Below are positions 20,641 to 32,202 of a stretch of 56,709 nt of DNA, one piece after another. The notes under the pieces are model-generated. The model was not told the DNA's origin and ran no database searches. It saw only the letters and a list, made by a program, of their open reading frames with translations. Location: the NCBI GenBank assembly GCA_049999725.1, contig JBNGIS010012307.1:1-56709 (forward strand). The letters run 5' to 3'. The translations under genes and the position numbers were made by a program. How positions within the stretch are numbered: the first letter of the stretch is position 1; each line of letters begins with the position of its first letter. Source of the stretch: Haplomitrium mnioides (Eukaryota > Marchantiophyta > Haplomitriopsida > Calobryales).

Positions 20641-23600
20641 TCTTCTTCTAAATCTAAGATGAGGATTAAAATCAAATAGAAATAGAGCACTTTTTCTCTT
20701 CACCTGAGCATAGTTGACCAATGATTGGTTTTCCTCTTTGTACATAACTCAAATTTGGCTCTTCAACTCTGGTATCTTTCAACTAGAATAGAGAAAATTT
20801 TCAAATTTGAGATTCACTTTTCCAAAAAGTGAATCTCCATATCTGATTTTTGGTTTATGTGCAAATAAGCTTTCAGATTTCCCTGTTTCATTTCAATGGA
20901 TTGTTCCTTTTATCCCAAGGAGCATGCTCAATGGAATCTCTCTACTTAAAACAAGATTCCTTGCAATGCTACAACAAAAATAAAACCAATGCAAGCCTTG
21001 CGCTGGTTGACAAAAATGTAGTGCAATCCTTGCACTGGTTGAATCTTTTCTCTACCACAACAATGGCCTTACCAGGTTTGATTTGACGCTTGATAATGTA
21101 GTAGCAAAAATCCACCAAACTTCAGTCGTGAATCTTTTTTCTCTCTTGTGGTAGCATAATACAAGTGACCCTTCTAGAGCAATAATGTGTAGATAGAAAA
21201 CAAAAAGCAAGCAAGAAGCAAATTTTCTTTAAATTCATGAAGAGCTTCTCAATGATTTTCCTCTCACAAGCAAACTGCATGAAATTCAAAAGTTCATATG
21301 TTGTAGTTTGCAATACCGAACACAATTACCCCTTTCTAGCACCTATGCAATTTTTTCCACTCTTTCTTTTCGATAAAAATGAACAAAAAGGTTGATGACT
21401 ACATCACCGCCTTCAAGAAAGAGATCAGTGCTGGCTGCAAAATTGGACTTTACCCTTCCTATGAATCAGCTGTTTGACAAAATTCCAGCCATGCTCAAGA
21501 TGCTTGTCTCTCCTCAAGCACATGTTAGCATTTATGCATGACAAAAACAATTGACAACTCACTCACGAGAAGATTGCATACCAAGACTCACACACAAATA
21601 ACTCAAATACATGAGAAATTGCTAGATACCTATGCGAAATCCCTAAAAATGCTTCTAAGTCAACAAATTTCCACTCTTCTTGCTTCAACAATTTGCAATA
21701 TTTCTTGCTTGAAAAAAAACTTCCTGCAAATCCCTCACCAAAAATTGGAGCAACAAGGAAGGTAAATTTTCTACTCTTCGAAAAACTTTGAGCAGCCAAC
21801 CAAATCAAGAATTCCCTAAGGTTCCTTTCTTAACCTCTGCTCATGATTTTAGATGTTTCTCATCAATGATTGAGACCACTCTCTTTTGACAAAATCTAAG
21901 CAAAAAGCAAAACTCTTGAAATCCTTCAACAATTTTTTGCTATGCGACAAACTTCAAACAACTAGAAAATTTGCAAAATCACTAAAGTTATTGTTTCTTT
22001 GCTCCACAAATTTCTGCTTAAGAAAGCACACACAAACCTTTGGTGCAGAGACTCTTCTAGCCACTCTATTTTCCACCATTACGGAAGCTCTTCCTAAAAT
22101 GAACAAAAATTTCTGGAGAGCTTCTTCATGAATATCAATCATGAATCTACACAACTTCTTTCCAATCTCCAATAATGTAAGGTACTATAGATGCTCTCAA
22201 ATTCTCAAACCAAATCTCTCTTAGCAGTAATCAAACCTACCATGGATACTATATTGCATAAATCTTGATCTTTCAATGTGTTTTGTTTTTTGCATGCAAC
22301 TATCAAGAAACTCAATTTGTGTCATTTCCGATATCTGAACCAACACAACTTTGCTAACAAAAAATCTATGTTTCTTTAAGAGCTGAAATATCCTAGCTCT
22401 TCTCAAGTTCATGTGACATCAAAAGACAACCTTTTGATAGAAATACAAAGCCTTATATACCTAGAAACACAAAGACAAAATAATTCAAAATATCCAAAAA
22501 TATAAATAAAAACTTGGAACATTGTGACATATATCTCAAGAGAATGAATTTGCCACATCAAATATCTACTCTAAATTTTGACTATTCATAATTTATCCAA
22601 AAATCAATTTGTTGGCTCAAATGCGATTTTACGTTTCTAGAACATTGGTTCTAAGAGGAGAAGAGGTTAGAGGCTCTATGGTTTGGCGGTTATATTGCAG
22701 CATAGTCAACATTAAAAAGATGTGACGCTTAGACTTTTGATGAGAGCGTGGTGGAGAATCTAGCATGTAGTTCTAGTGAATAAACTAGATAAATACCTAG
22801 AAACAACCAATATAAGGGATCTTCTACTACACAATTACACTAGAATATTTGTATATAATTTGATTGTAATTGGGAAGGAGAAAAATTTATGGAGGAAAAG
22901 TAAACTTATAAGACGAAAGAAGCTTTTGTTGAACAATAGGCACAATTCAGACTTAGAAGCATTCACTCCAAGAAGACAAGTTCATATATACTCAGATAGA
23001 CTAGAAATGTAAAGCCTTACTTATTCATATAAATTCATAGAATAAAAAAAAATTGTAAATCACTCTCTAAGGTCATTTTTCATTACTATCTACATTTGCA
23101 GCAAGGCATTAATTCATAATTAGAATTACACCATTTGCAACTTGTCTAAGCTAATCGGCAAACACAACAAGAAGGAGGAAGAGGAAATAACAATCAAGGA
23201 ATATGTACACAAAGGTAGGAGTCAAAAGGTTTGACAAAGAAGACACTCAAGTTGAGCAAAAAGGAAACTAAACAACTATGACTCTAGCATATAACACAAA
23301 AAAAAGTTATAAAGAAGAACGAAATATGCATCTTAAGGTATGAAGACTCTTTTTCTTGAAGATGGTCATATATTTCTACACCTATTTCTTGAAGAGGGCA
23401 AAACATACAAGGGAAAGAAAAAACAAGATTTGTTGAATGTCATACCAGCATGGAATTTTAACTTCTTCATATAAGTGTAGTTGAATAACTTTTGCACCTT
23501 GTTTTTTTAATGCCAATTTCTAGTTGAACACCTCTATGATCTATTATACCCAAAAGACGAATCCTCCAAGAACTAAGAAGAGACTTGTTGTAATCATTTT

Positions 23601-24395
23601 GTAAAATCCCAACCTCTAGATGAATGCTCGTTGGTAAACCAAAATAGTTGTTGTATCATTTCCACATTCAAAATATCACTAGAATCTTTTTGGAGCTATA
23701 GAGCCATATGGCTTCAACTCATATCCAAAGCAATAGACTCAGATAAAGTTCTTGAGCCAAACATCATGAGAGAAAGAACAACTAAATTGTAACCTCAACA
23801 ATGAAGAGCGATGAGTACAAAGAAAAGAAGACGTAGAAGAAAAGCCTCTTCATAATCTTGACCTCCTTTTATAATTGTTGAAGAAAATTGTCATGATTGG
23901 GTCACAAGGCAACAAAGTTATGCTTATTTATCATTTACTTATTGATTCAATCCAAAACTTGCATTAGCTTGCCTAGTTTTGTGATTCATCAATTCCTAGT
24001 TTTGATCCTCATTACTAGCACCCTGGTTCTTGAAACAAGACAAACCCTCTAAATAGCCACAAAGAAGTCAAGTGCAAAATTATTTACCCATTTTGCTTGT
24101 TGAAACTCTTCTTGATTTTGTAGAAAAAAAATTCTATTGAAGTGACTCATTCTTGATTTCTTCAATTATTTTTAGACTTACACAAATGCAAAAACCCAAC
24201 CGATGGATTGGCAACCATATAGAGTTGCAAAAACCCAACCAAGAGATAGATATTCTCTTTGATGCAATTGATGACTTGCTTTCTTGGTCTTGTTGAAATA
24301 CATTTAGTACTACTTCTTATTATAAGCCAAGCACACTTATATCTATTGATAACAATTTTTGTTGAATTTGAATCCTTCTTGTACTTCATCACTAG
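20641..24395. other. Long AT-rich region without recognisable genes
   Basis: Many short frames on both strands (for example 21563-21808, 21954-22172 and 24162-24407 on minus) but none with a motif or homology that I can name. A short exact-like duplication, GCAAAAACCCAACCRA, occurs near 24185 and 24227. Treated as decayed repeat DNA. Confidence 0.45.
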
Positions 24396-24396
24396 T

Positions 24397-24779
24397 ACCA
24401 AATCCAAATGAGTAAGAACTTAGTGAAATCTAATAGAGTTCTTCAACCAAATGCAACTCAAGGCTCAAGCTAAGACCAAGAGTGAAAGCAAAAGCCAAGC
24501 AACCAAAGAACCCAAATGATTTGAGAGGAACTCTAGAATGAGGAGTGAGGCTATGAAGCCTTTCTATTTATACAAGAGAAGAAGGTGTCATCCATTTTTC
24601 TTCACTTATAAGTCACTTCTAATTTCAACCTTAAAAGTGCCATATACCACTTCACTTAAAGTAACTTCAAAAGCAAGTAACTTTAAAATGATTTCAACCC
24701 TAAAAGTGACTCCTTACCACTTCCTTCACTCCTCTATATTTTTTTATAAATAGCACAACCTCATACTTGTACTATTACA
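24397..24779 (-). repeat. 3' LTR, truncated (383 bp)
   Basis: In element sense it starts TGTAATAGTACAAG and runs to GGATTTGGT, where homology to the 420 bp LTR at 29847 stops; the last ~20 bases ending TTTTACA are missing. Shared landmarks include TTTATACAAGAGAAGAAGG and the AAGTGACTTRTAAGTGAAG region. Confidence 0.8.
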
Positions 24780-24794
24780 TAATCTCCACCTTCT
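24780..24794 (-). other. Polypurine tract
   Basis: In element sense AGAAGGTGGAGATTA lies directly before the TGTAATAG start of the 3' LTR. The plus-strand relative has AGAAGGCGGGGATAA in the same place. Confidence 0.7.
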
Positions 24795-24799
24795 AATCG

Positions 24800-26110
24800 A
24801 TAACGTCATTGTAATAACGAGTAGTTTCAAATAATCAAATAGCCTCTTGAGCATTATCAAGGTTTGAGCACGGCTCTTAAGTAGCATCATGAAGTGGACA
24901 TCCCTTCCACAAAAATTTACATTGAACTTGAAGATGTCACCCATGCTTGAAAAGTTGTTTAGCCAAAATACAATCCACCTCATATTCTTCATGATCATCA
25001 AGAACTATAGCTGGAGGAGGAATTTGAACACGGTTTGAAGAAGAAGAAGGACTAGAAACAAAAGACTTAAGCTTAGAGATATGGAATACATGATGAATCT
25101 GCATGTGGAGAGGAAGATCAAGTTTGTATGCGACTTGAGAAATTGAGAAAGGACTAATCCAAGCTGAAGATAACCTACAAACTTAAGTATCTAAAAACAA
25201 AGGAAGATAATGAGTAGAAATTTTAACTTGGCCATCTAAAACATAAGAAAAATCATGATGATGTTTATCGATATATTTTTTTTCCAATTTTGACCAATAA
25301 AAATATGGTTTCGAGCATCTTGTAAAGAGGAAAATAAATAAGACAAAAAGGAAGAAAGATTTGGAACATTGGAAGAGGAAGGAGAAAGCAAACCATTGGG
25401 AACAAGAGGATGTTGACTAGAATTAAGAATGAAAGGAGAAAATCCAGTACTTTCTTGTTTGTAGTTGTTGTATGCAAACTCCACAACGGTACCAACAAGA
25501 AACTATCCCAATCCGTATGATAAATGTTGATAAACACTCAAAATATATCCTACATAATGTGATTTGCGCATTCAATTTGCCCATCTATTTGAAGATGATA
25601 AGCCATAGACATAGATAGTTTTGTACCCAAAAGTGTGAACAGCTCTCACCATAACTTCCCAATGAATCATGGATCTCTATCAGATATTAACACCTTTGGT
25701 ATGCCATGATATCGAAACAATGTATCAAAGTAAGTCTTTGCCAATTATGGAGCATCCATCGGATCCACCGTTGGTGCTAGATGAATTTGTTTGCTTAGCT
25801 TATCTACAAACACCACAATGGTTGTAAACCTACGAGATGTGGTTGGAAGCAAAGTGACAAAATCCAAACTTACATGTTTCCAACAAGCAGTAGGAATCGG
25901 TAGTGGTTGAAGAAGGCCAATTGGTTTTTGATTTGAAGCCTTGTTTCATTGACAATTTTCACAAGAACAAACAAAGCCAAGAACATCTTGCACTAAGTTT
26001 GGCCACCACAAAGTGTATTGAAGTAGCTTCATAGTCTTATCTACCCTATGATGTTTAGAGATTGGAATGTCATGTGCTTCTTGTAAACGGGCCATTCGAA
26101 ACGCATCATC
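24800..26110 (-). pseudogene. Integrase and chromodomain relic
   Basis: In element sense: integrase core remnants (SMDLVTSLPTMSCGF-like, about 25880-25640), then EFAYNNYKQESTGFSPFIL and SLQDARNHIFIGQNWKK (25236-25484), the usual integrase C-terminal region of plant gypsy elements, then LDDHEEYEVDCILAKQLF (about 24990-24930), a chromodomain start. Integrase would insert the cDNA and the chromodomain would steer it to marked chromatin. Several stops and frameshifts make it non-functional. Confidence 0.75.
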
Positions 26111-26269
26111 TTGTGGAACATATATTTGATAGTCTTAATAGAGAATACCATCTTACATAAAAAAAAAACATGGTAATCACTATCTTTGACTGCAAAACGG
26201 GCCCTAACAAGATAAAAGAAGGCATCTTAATGTAACTTTTGTCAATTCTCAAACTCTTGTTGTAACACT

Positions 26270-27150
26270 ACTTCAATAGAAAAATAAGAGGCATCAAAAT
26301 CAACTATACAACTTGTATTTAGGTCATATGGTTGTAGAATTGGATGAGAAGACACTGCATCCTTGAGTTGTTGAAATTACTTTTGCTCCTTAGTCATCCA
26401 TTGAAACTTTGCCTCCTTGCCTAGTATATCTATAAGCGGTGTAGCAAGAGGAGCATAGTAATGGATGAATCTTCGATAAAAACTTGCCAATCCATTGAAA
26501 GCTCACATATCTTTTGCATCAGTTGGTATTGGCTATTCAGTAATAGTCTTTATTTTCTCTACCTCCATCTTGATACCATCTGTAGACACTTTATCTCATA
26601 GGTAAGTCACCTCTTGCTTCCAAAACTCACACTTAGACTTCTTACAATAAAACTTCCAGTTACATAGTCTTTGCAATACTTCTTTGAGATGATCACGATG
26701 CTCAACTTCATTTTTACTAAAAATAATGATATTATCCAAGAATACCAACTCTGACTTATCGAATAACTCATCAAAAACATAATGCATTTGATCCATAAAT
26801 ATTGCCGGAGCATTAATAAGGCCAAATGTAAGAACTTTTCACTCAAAATGCACATACGTTGTACAAAAAGCTATCTTTGGCACATTACTTGGCTTGATAG
26901 GAATTTGCCAATAGCCACTTCAAAGATCCAACTTAGAGAAAAATCATGCACCACTCAATTGATTCAACAAATCATCAATATGAGGTAAATGATAGGCATT
27001 CTTCACTGTTTGGTTATTCAAGCCTCGATAATATGTATAAAGACAAAATCCACCATCTTTCTTTTGTACAAACAATACCGTAGCTCTCCAAAGAGAAGTA
27101 CTATGTTGAATGAAATCCTTCTCAAGAAAATGCATCAAGGTCTTTTGAAG
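26270..27150 (-). pseudogene. Reverse transcriptase relic with truncated RNase H
   Basis: Element-sense order: [12 protein letters not shown] with [20 protein letters not shown] (26944-27138), then DQMHYVFDELFDKSELVF, FLDNIIIFSKNE and CKKSKCEFWKQEVTYL (26596-26796). The catalytic box is FLDN instead of YxDD, so one catalytic Asp is lost. RNase H survives only as VDFDASYFSIEVVLQQE near 26305-26250, joined by deletion to the integrase N-terminal region. Confidence 0.8.
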
Positions 27151-27556
27151 CTCCTCTAATTCTTGTGGTTATAGCCGATATATAGGTCAACTATAAGGGG
27201 TACTTCTTAGTCTCAACTCAATCGGAAAAAGCATTCCTTGATCATCTAACAACCTTTTTGGCAAATCCTTTGGAAATACATCCTCCGGCAAACTCCTTCA
27301 AAATATCATCTTTGATTGAGGTAGGTGCATTTTTTCCTCCCTCTTTACTTAAGTCCATGATGGGTTTGGTCCAAACAAAAATGACATCCAAGTCTTGCTC
27401 CATTGAATTAATATGTTGAATTGATTTAGGCTTCTTCACCAATGTTGTCGAACACCCAAAAACAATTTCTTGTCTTGTAAGGTAACTTGAATGTGTCATT
27501 GTGCCAAATCAAATTAAGCAGCTCGATCTTCAAGCTAAGGCAACTGTAAAATGATG

Positions 27557-27832
27557 TTATATTATACTAGTGCAATAACAAATTGCATAGATTCCGAGTA
27601 CTCTTTTCCAATCCTTAGAAAAAAATGGATTTTGAGAGCGAAACACATCATGGTTTTGGCCATCAGCCATGGTCACAACATTCCCCTTGATAGGCATAAA
27701 TTTTGCTTTGATGATCTTAGCAAAACATAGTGACATAAAATTTTCAGAACTCTTGTTATCCACTAGTATTCTACAAGAGTGCTCCTCAATCACACCATCA
27801 AGATGGAACAAGGTACTTTGAATTCTTATCAA
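27557..27832 (-). pseudogene. Aspartic protease relic
   Basis: Encodes HLDGVIEEHSCRILVDNKSS followed by ENFMSLCFAKII. The retropepsin active-site motif, normally LVDSGASxNF in this family, reads LVDNKSSENF: Asp is kept but the following Thr/Ser-Gly-Ala is not. It overlaps the end of gag in a different frame. Confidence 0.6.
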
Positions 27833-28451
27833 AATTTTAATTCCATTAGAGATTTGAAGTTCTGCGAATGTTGTTTAATTGGTTGAGGACGTGGCGTAAC
27901 TTTTATAGCAATAAGTAATGAGTCATGTCGCTCTGCCATATGCATTACTTCTTCTAATTGAGTCGGCTCTCTCATTGTAACTACCATTTTTGTATGAGGC
28001 TTCAATCCCCAAACAAAGTGGTCTAGTGCTTCTTCTTCTCTCATATAAGGAATTTGCTTAATTGTATCATGAAAATACATAGCATAGCTTCTCATTGTAC
28101 CAAGTTGCTTTAATTTTGCCAATCAATCTCTTGCTAGGTTTGAAAGTTGTGCTTGTTCAATTTGATACCTCCACCAAGTCTTTGCAACTCATTCTAATTG
28201 ACTTGCCGTAAAAAAATTCGTCAACCATCTTTTCTTATGTTTGTAGCTTCAAAATCTTGCTCACAATCAAATTTAAAGTTCTCATATGTACCACAAACCA
28301 TCTTCCCATCATATGCTTTTGGCGTTGGAAATTGCTCATAACTCTCTTCTTTTTGAAAGGTTGTTCTTTCTTTCATGCTCACTTTCAAAATATGTGAAAG
28401 AAGTTCAAGTTGTTGTTCCATCGCTTGAACCATCGTCTCTTGATTCTTCAT
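27829..28451 (-). pseudogene. Gag relic
   Basis: Starts at the ATG 28449-28451 (KNQETMVQAMEQQLELL). It continues YEQFPTPKAYDGKMVC and DCEQDFEATNIRKDG, then after a deletion LKQLGTMRSYAMYFHDTIKQ and DHFVWGLKPHTKMVVTMREP. This is the retrotransposon gag domain that packages element RNA. Unlike the tandem plus-strand units, it keeps the original frame across the FPTPKAYD segment. A stop follows NIRKDG. Confidence 0.8.
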
Positions 28452-28471
28452 GTAACTCACTACCAAAAGGA

Positions 28472-28490
28472 ATCGTAGCTCTGATACCAA
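28472..28490 (-). other. Primer binding site (initiator-Met tRNA)
   Basis: Element-sense TGGTATCAGAGCTACGATT begins one base after the 5' LTR end. TGGTATCAGAGC is the standard complement of the 3' end of plant initiator-Met tRNA. Confidence 0.85.
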
Positions 28491-28772
28491 TGTAAAAGAA
28501 CTTAGATGATTTGAGAGGAACTCCAGAATGAGGAGTGGGGCTATGAAGCCCCTTTATTTATACAAGAGAAGAAGGTGTCATCCCTCTTTCTTAACTTACA
28601 AGTCACTTCTAATTTCAACCCTAAAAGTGACCATATACCACTTCACTTAAAGTAGCTTTAAAAGCAAGTAAACTTAAAATGACCTAAACCGTAAAAGCAA
28701 CTCCCTACCACTTCCTTCACTCCTCTCTATTTTTTTATATAAATAGTACAATATCATGCTTGTACTATTACA
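28491..28772 (-). repeat. 5' LTR with internal deletion (282 bp)
   Basis: In element sense it starts TGTAATAGTACAAGCATG and ends AAGTTCTTTTACA. Compared with the 420 bp LTR at 29847 it lacks about 120 bases near its 3' end. Confidence 0.85.
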
Positions 28773-29052
28773 CTATATGCTTACCTTTTCCCAAGTGATG
28801 TATTAGACTAGATCTCATCTTTTTTGCAATTTTAATTAGAGAGTTGTTTTCTATCACATACAACAGAAGGTAGTATATATAGAATTAACTATATATCTTT
28901 ACTTTTGTAGATAATCCCTTTTATGGAATGTATCAAAATAGGACTAGAAACTTCTTGTATTTAATAGGCTATATATAAAGCCAATAGAACATGGAAAAAA
29001 CAAATACCTATATTTAGAATACAAAAAACATGATTGCTTTATTTCTTAAAGT

Positions 29053-29304
29053 TCATGTCAAGAGATTCAAAGGCATTTGTTTGCTCCCATCTACTACTTG
29101 ACTACTTGGCTCTCTTTCATCACTAGAGTCATTAGCCAATGCTCTTTCCTCATTAGCTCCAACATAAACATGAAGATCATCATGAGCTCTTGTTGCTTTG
29201 CTAGTAGCAGCTATAGAATTAGCTAACATTTTGTCCATGTTGTTCTCAATATTCTTTGGTAAACAATGGCTACTTTGAACCAAGAACCACTCATAAAAAA
29301 TCAT
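29053..29304 (-). CDS. Unknown 83-residue open frame
   Basis: Encodes an apparently soluble peptide with MDKMLANSIAATSKATRAHD and an acidic SSDEREPSS stretch. The composition is coding-like. It overlaps the dispersed core on the opposite strand. No family recognised and no upstream exon identified; it may be a remnant of the repeat that carries the core. Confidence 0.25.
   Translation of the reverse strand: MIFYEWFLVQSSHCLPKNIENNMDKMLANSIAATSKATRAHDDLHVYVGANEERALANDSSDEREPSSQVVDGSKQMPLNLLT
29261..29291 (+). repeat. Dispersed ~30 bp core, copy 2
   Basis: AAACAATGGCTACTTTGAAC plus CAAGAACCACT, nearly identical to the core at 55357. Here it contains ATG in a good plant start context (AACAATGGCT), which the other copies lack (ACCGCT). 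Confidence 0.6.
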
Positions 29305-29846
29305 AGTATTCCAAACACATATTTATATCAAACATTTTACAAAAAAGTTATCTAAAAAACATTATCTTTTAATGAGATACGTATTATCAAACAAAATATA
29401 TATATAACATGTTTGGACATCACTAATAATATTTTTAAGTTTGTTAACAATATTCAAGAGACATTAAACTTATCAAAGCATAAAATAATTTATTGAAAAC
29501 ACATTCAAAGAAAATAAGATGCCAAAACAAGCACAAACATCATCATTTACAATCTTCTAACATACGCTTTCAACTTCCAACTCTATACAAAATAGATGAA
29601 AACATAAAAAAAGTGATCATACTTGCATAGACTTCCATATTTATATCTTCAAAATATGATATTTTCAATCAAAATCTAACAAAGGCTCTTATACGCACCT
29701 ATACTCCATCTCTCATAACTTGCACACATCGAACTATCAAATCAAAATGAAAAAAATGACTTGTATGAGCAAGGAATTCATAATAATTCATAATTTTAAT
29801 ATATATTATTACTAGATCAAAACAAAACAAGGACAATCATATGTGT

Positions 29847-30266
29847 TGTAATAATACAAGCATGATGTTGTGCTATATATAAGAAAATAGAGGGGAGTGA
29901 AGGAAGTGGTAGAAGGTTAGTTTTAAGGTTGAAATCATTTTAAGGTTACTTTCTTTTGAAGTTACTTTAAGTGAAGTGGTAGAAGGTGACTTTTAGGGTT
30001 GAAATTAGAAGTGACATGCAAGTAATCACTTTTAGGGTTGAAATTGGAAGTGACTAGTAAGTGAAGAAAGAGGGATGACACCTCCTTCTCTTGTATAAAT
30101 AGAAGGGTTTCATTGCCTCACTCTTCATTCTAGAGTTCTTCTCAAATCACTTGGGTTCTTTGGTTGTTTGGCTTTTGCGTGCCTTATTGGCATTTGGTTG
30201 ACGAACTCTATTAGAGTTCAATATGAGTTCTTACTCATTTGGATTTGGTTCTTGAATTCTTTTACA
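29847..30266 (+). repeat. 5' LTR (420 bp)
   Basis: Runs TGTAATAATACAAG to ATTCTTTTACA (TG...CA ends). It contains a repeated 34-36 base phrase, GGTAGAAGGTKA.TTTTARGGTT / GAAATTAGAAGTGAC, from 29908 to 30060, and TTGTATAAATAGAAGGG (TATA-like) near 30092. It is the longest and best preserved LTR of this family in the window. Confidence 0.85.
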
Positions 30267-30267
30267 T

Positions 30268-30284
30268 TGGTATTAGAGCCACGA
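30268..30284 (+). other. Primer binding site
   Basis: TGGTATTAGAGCCACGA, one base after the LTR. It matches the initiator-Met tRNA complement TGGTATCAGAGC with one C-to-T change. Confidence 0.8.
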
Positions 30285-30305
30285 TTCTTTTTGGTAGTGA
30301 GTTAC

Positions 30306-30631
30306 ATGGAGAATCAAGAGGTGGTGATTCAAGCAATGAAACAACAACTTGAACATCTTTCATGTCTTTTGGAAGTGAGAATGAAAGAAAGAACAACTTT
30401 AAGAGAAGAGGAGACTTATGAGCGATTTCCAACGCCAAAAGCATATGATAGGAAGATGGTTTGTGATGCATCTCAGAACTTCATATTTGGTTGTGAGAAA
30501 TATTTTGAAGCTACAAACATAAAAGAAGATGGTCGACGAATTTTGTTTAGACCAAGTCAATTAGAAGGAGTTGCAAAGACTTGGTGCAAGTATCAAATAG
30601 AACAAGCAAAACGTGGATTTGTTGCTCTTAT
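30306..30631 (+). pseudogene. Gag, 5' part (interrupted by copia)
   Basis: From ATG 30306: MENQEVVIQAMKQQLEHLSC, ERFPTPKAYDRKMVC, FGCEKYFEATNIKEDGRR and QLEGVAKTWCKYQIEQA, ending in GFVALI at the copia LTR. It resumes at 36693 (SWCEFKEGVISRFRVVN-like reading). This part is open, so gag was probably intact when the copia element landed. Confidence 0.85.
30627..30631 (+). repeat. Target site duplication, left
   Basis: CTTAT immediately before the copia 5' LTR; identical to 36688-36692. Homologous gag copies at 40270 and 41310 show the unoccupied site. Confidence 0.9.
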
Positions 30632-30849
30632 TGTTGAAATATCGAGCTCTAATAAGCTGCCAGGCTAAGCTAGCAGCTCCCTTAGTTTAGTTAGGGTTTG
30701 TGATATATTTGAGGCAGATTGGAGTTGCGTATGTGTACTCCTCCCTTGTTGTATTATTGAGGCCATTTTTGAGCCATCTATGAATATAGAGAATTTCTCC
30801 ATCCCATTAGTGTATGTAATTTCATGAGTTGTGTGCAGTGATTTTGACA
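30632..30849 (+). repeat. Copia 5' LTR (218 bp)
   Basis: Starts TGTTGAAATATCGAGCTC and ends GTGATTTTGACA. Same length as the 3' LTR with no indels; 16 substitutions, 14 of them transitions. Confidence 0.95.
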
Positions 30850-30861
30850 TGGTATCAGAGC
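30850..30861 (+). other. Copia primer binding site
   Basis: TGGTATCAGAGC directly abuts the 5' LTR: the exact complement of the 3' end of initiator-Met tRNA typical of plant copia elements. Confidence 0.95.
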
Positions 30862-32202
30862 AGGTTCAGAAATTTGCATCACACTGCGGAGCACAAACAA
30901 TTTGAGGAGAAGCAAGAAAGGAAAAAGGAAAAAAAATCAAGCCTTCATCTTGCGGTGGCAGATTGTCGAATCGGTTGCAGAAAAGAAGCATGTTGAAAAA
31001 TTCAAGAGCAGAAATTGCTGGCGCTTCTTGGTGAGAATTGTTGCTAGGGAATCAAAGGCTGCTGAAGAATCAAAGATAGCAGAATAGAGGGATTCGACAT
31101 TCACTGAAGGAATTTTCTGATTTTTAGGGTTCCAGCCTTCACAGAAATGTGCCAATGTTTGTGGAAGAAAACAGCTCGAAGGAAAATCGAGGCAGTTTTC
31201 GAGGCAGAAATCTTAAGAACTTCTGCTAGCTATTGGTCGAAGTAGAATCGCCCAGAGGAGGCGATTTGATGGCAGTTTGAAGCAGATGAATCGAAGTAGA
31301 ACTCACATAGTTCTCCTCATCGATTCAACTTGCTGCTGAAGAAAATCACAGCAGCAAGAAAAATGTCGAAGGTGTTCGCTGGTGGAAGACGAAATCGAAG
31401 AGGTTGCAAGGCAGATTGAATCGCAGGAGATTGCAGGTCAGGAAGACATCGTTTGCAGGTTAGGAAGAAATCAACGAGTTTGCTGCTGAAGAGATCACAA
31501 CAACAAATTGTTTTTCCTGTTCGTCGGTGAGGGAGAAATCGAAGGAGCAAGGGTAGGCCTTAAAGAAAGATTTTATAAAGGTCCTCTGGAGGTAGCATCG
31601 AAGCAAACGTCGAAGAAGTCTACTCGTCAAAGTGTTGCTGTAGAAATTGCAGCAAAAACTCTAAAGTGTTCTAATTTGTGAGTAAGGAAAAATCAAAGAA
31701 GGCAGAAGTAGTATCGAAGCAGAATTGAAAGGGTATGCTATAATAGGTGTTGCAATAGAAATTGCAGCAAAAATCTAAGTGTTCCTGTTGCTGGTGAAGA
31801 GTGATCAAAGAAGGCAAAGGAGGTCCTCTTGGAGAGGCACTGCTACATAAATCCCAGCAAGAACTGAAGGGAGTTCCTTTTTTCTTTTTTCTGATTTGTG
31901 GCTAAGGAAGAATTTGCTCGTGAAGAAGCATCGAAGGAGTGGAGGTAGCATTCAAGCAAAGATAAGTTCAGTAAGCAGCAATCAAGAATCAAGAGTCCTC
32001 TGTTTTTTTTTTTGTTGAAGCAGAATCAAATCAAAGAGCAAGCAGTAGTGGAAGAGCTGGAAAAACAGAGTGCACATGATAAAAGGCATCAGTAGGGATC
32101 AGCACGCTACAATTATTCTCAAAGGCAACACTTAAGGTCTGTATGTTTTGTTATATGCAATTATAAGACAGAAATCTCCTACATAAGCTCAACATCAAAT
32201 AC
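30862..32202 (+). other. Untranslated copia leader with repeated stem-loop motifs
   Basis: About 1.34 kb between primer binding site and gag, purine-rich with recurring AATCGAAG / GAAGCAGA. Inverted repeats recur: TTGCTGCTG (31330-31338) with CAGCAGCAA (31349-31357), a weaker relative at 31480-31506, TTGCTG/CAGCAA at 31635-31655, and further variants near 31750 and 31840. Such leaders usually carry the RNA packaging and dimerisation signals; that role here is inference. Confidence 0.6.

Larger units (their letters stand above)
24397..28772 (-). mobile_element. Decayed Ty3/gypsy chromodomain retrotransposon (minus strand)
   Basis: Transcribed right to left: 5' LTR 28491-28772, primer binding site complementary to initiator-Met tRNA, gag, degenerate protease, reverse transcriptase, truncated RNase H, integrase, chromodomain, polypurine tract, 3' LTR 24397-24779. 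It is about 4.4 kb, shorter than intact relatives because gag, protease and RNase H carry internal deletions. All coding frames are broken. It belongs to the same family as the plus-strand element at 29847, with matching LTR, gag and chromodomain sequences. Confidence 0.85.
28773..29846. other. Spacer between two divergent gypsy elements
   Basis: About 1.07 kb of AT-rich DNA separating the facing 5' LTRs of the two gypsy elements. It holds an unidentified minus-strand frame (29053-29304) and the dispersed core at 29261. No other gene is seen. Confidence 0.6.

Noticed and set aside
25265-25537. Hydrophobic minus-strand frame suggesting a membrane protein
   Set aside because: It is a shifted reading of the integrase C-terminal region, whose true frame reads EFAYNNYKQESTGFSPF.
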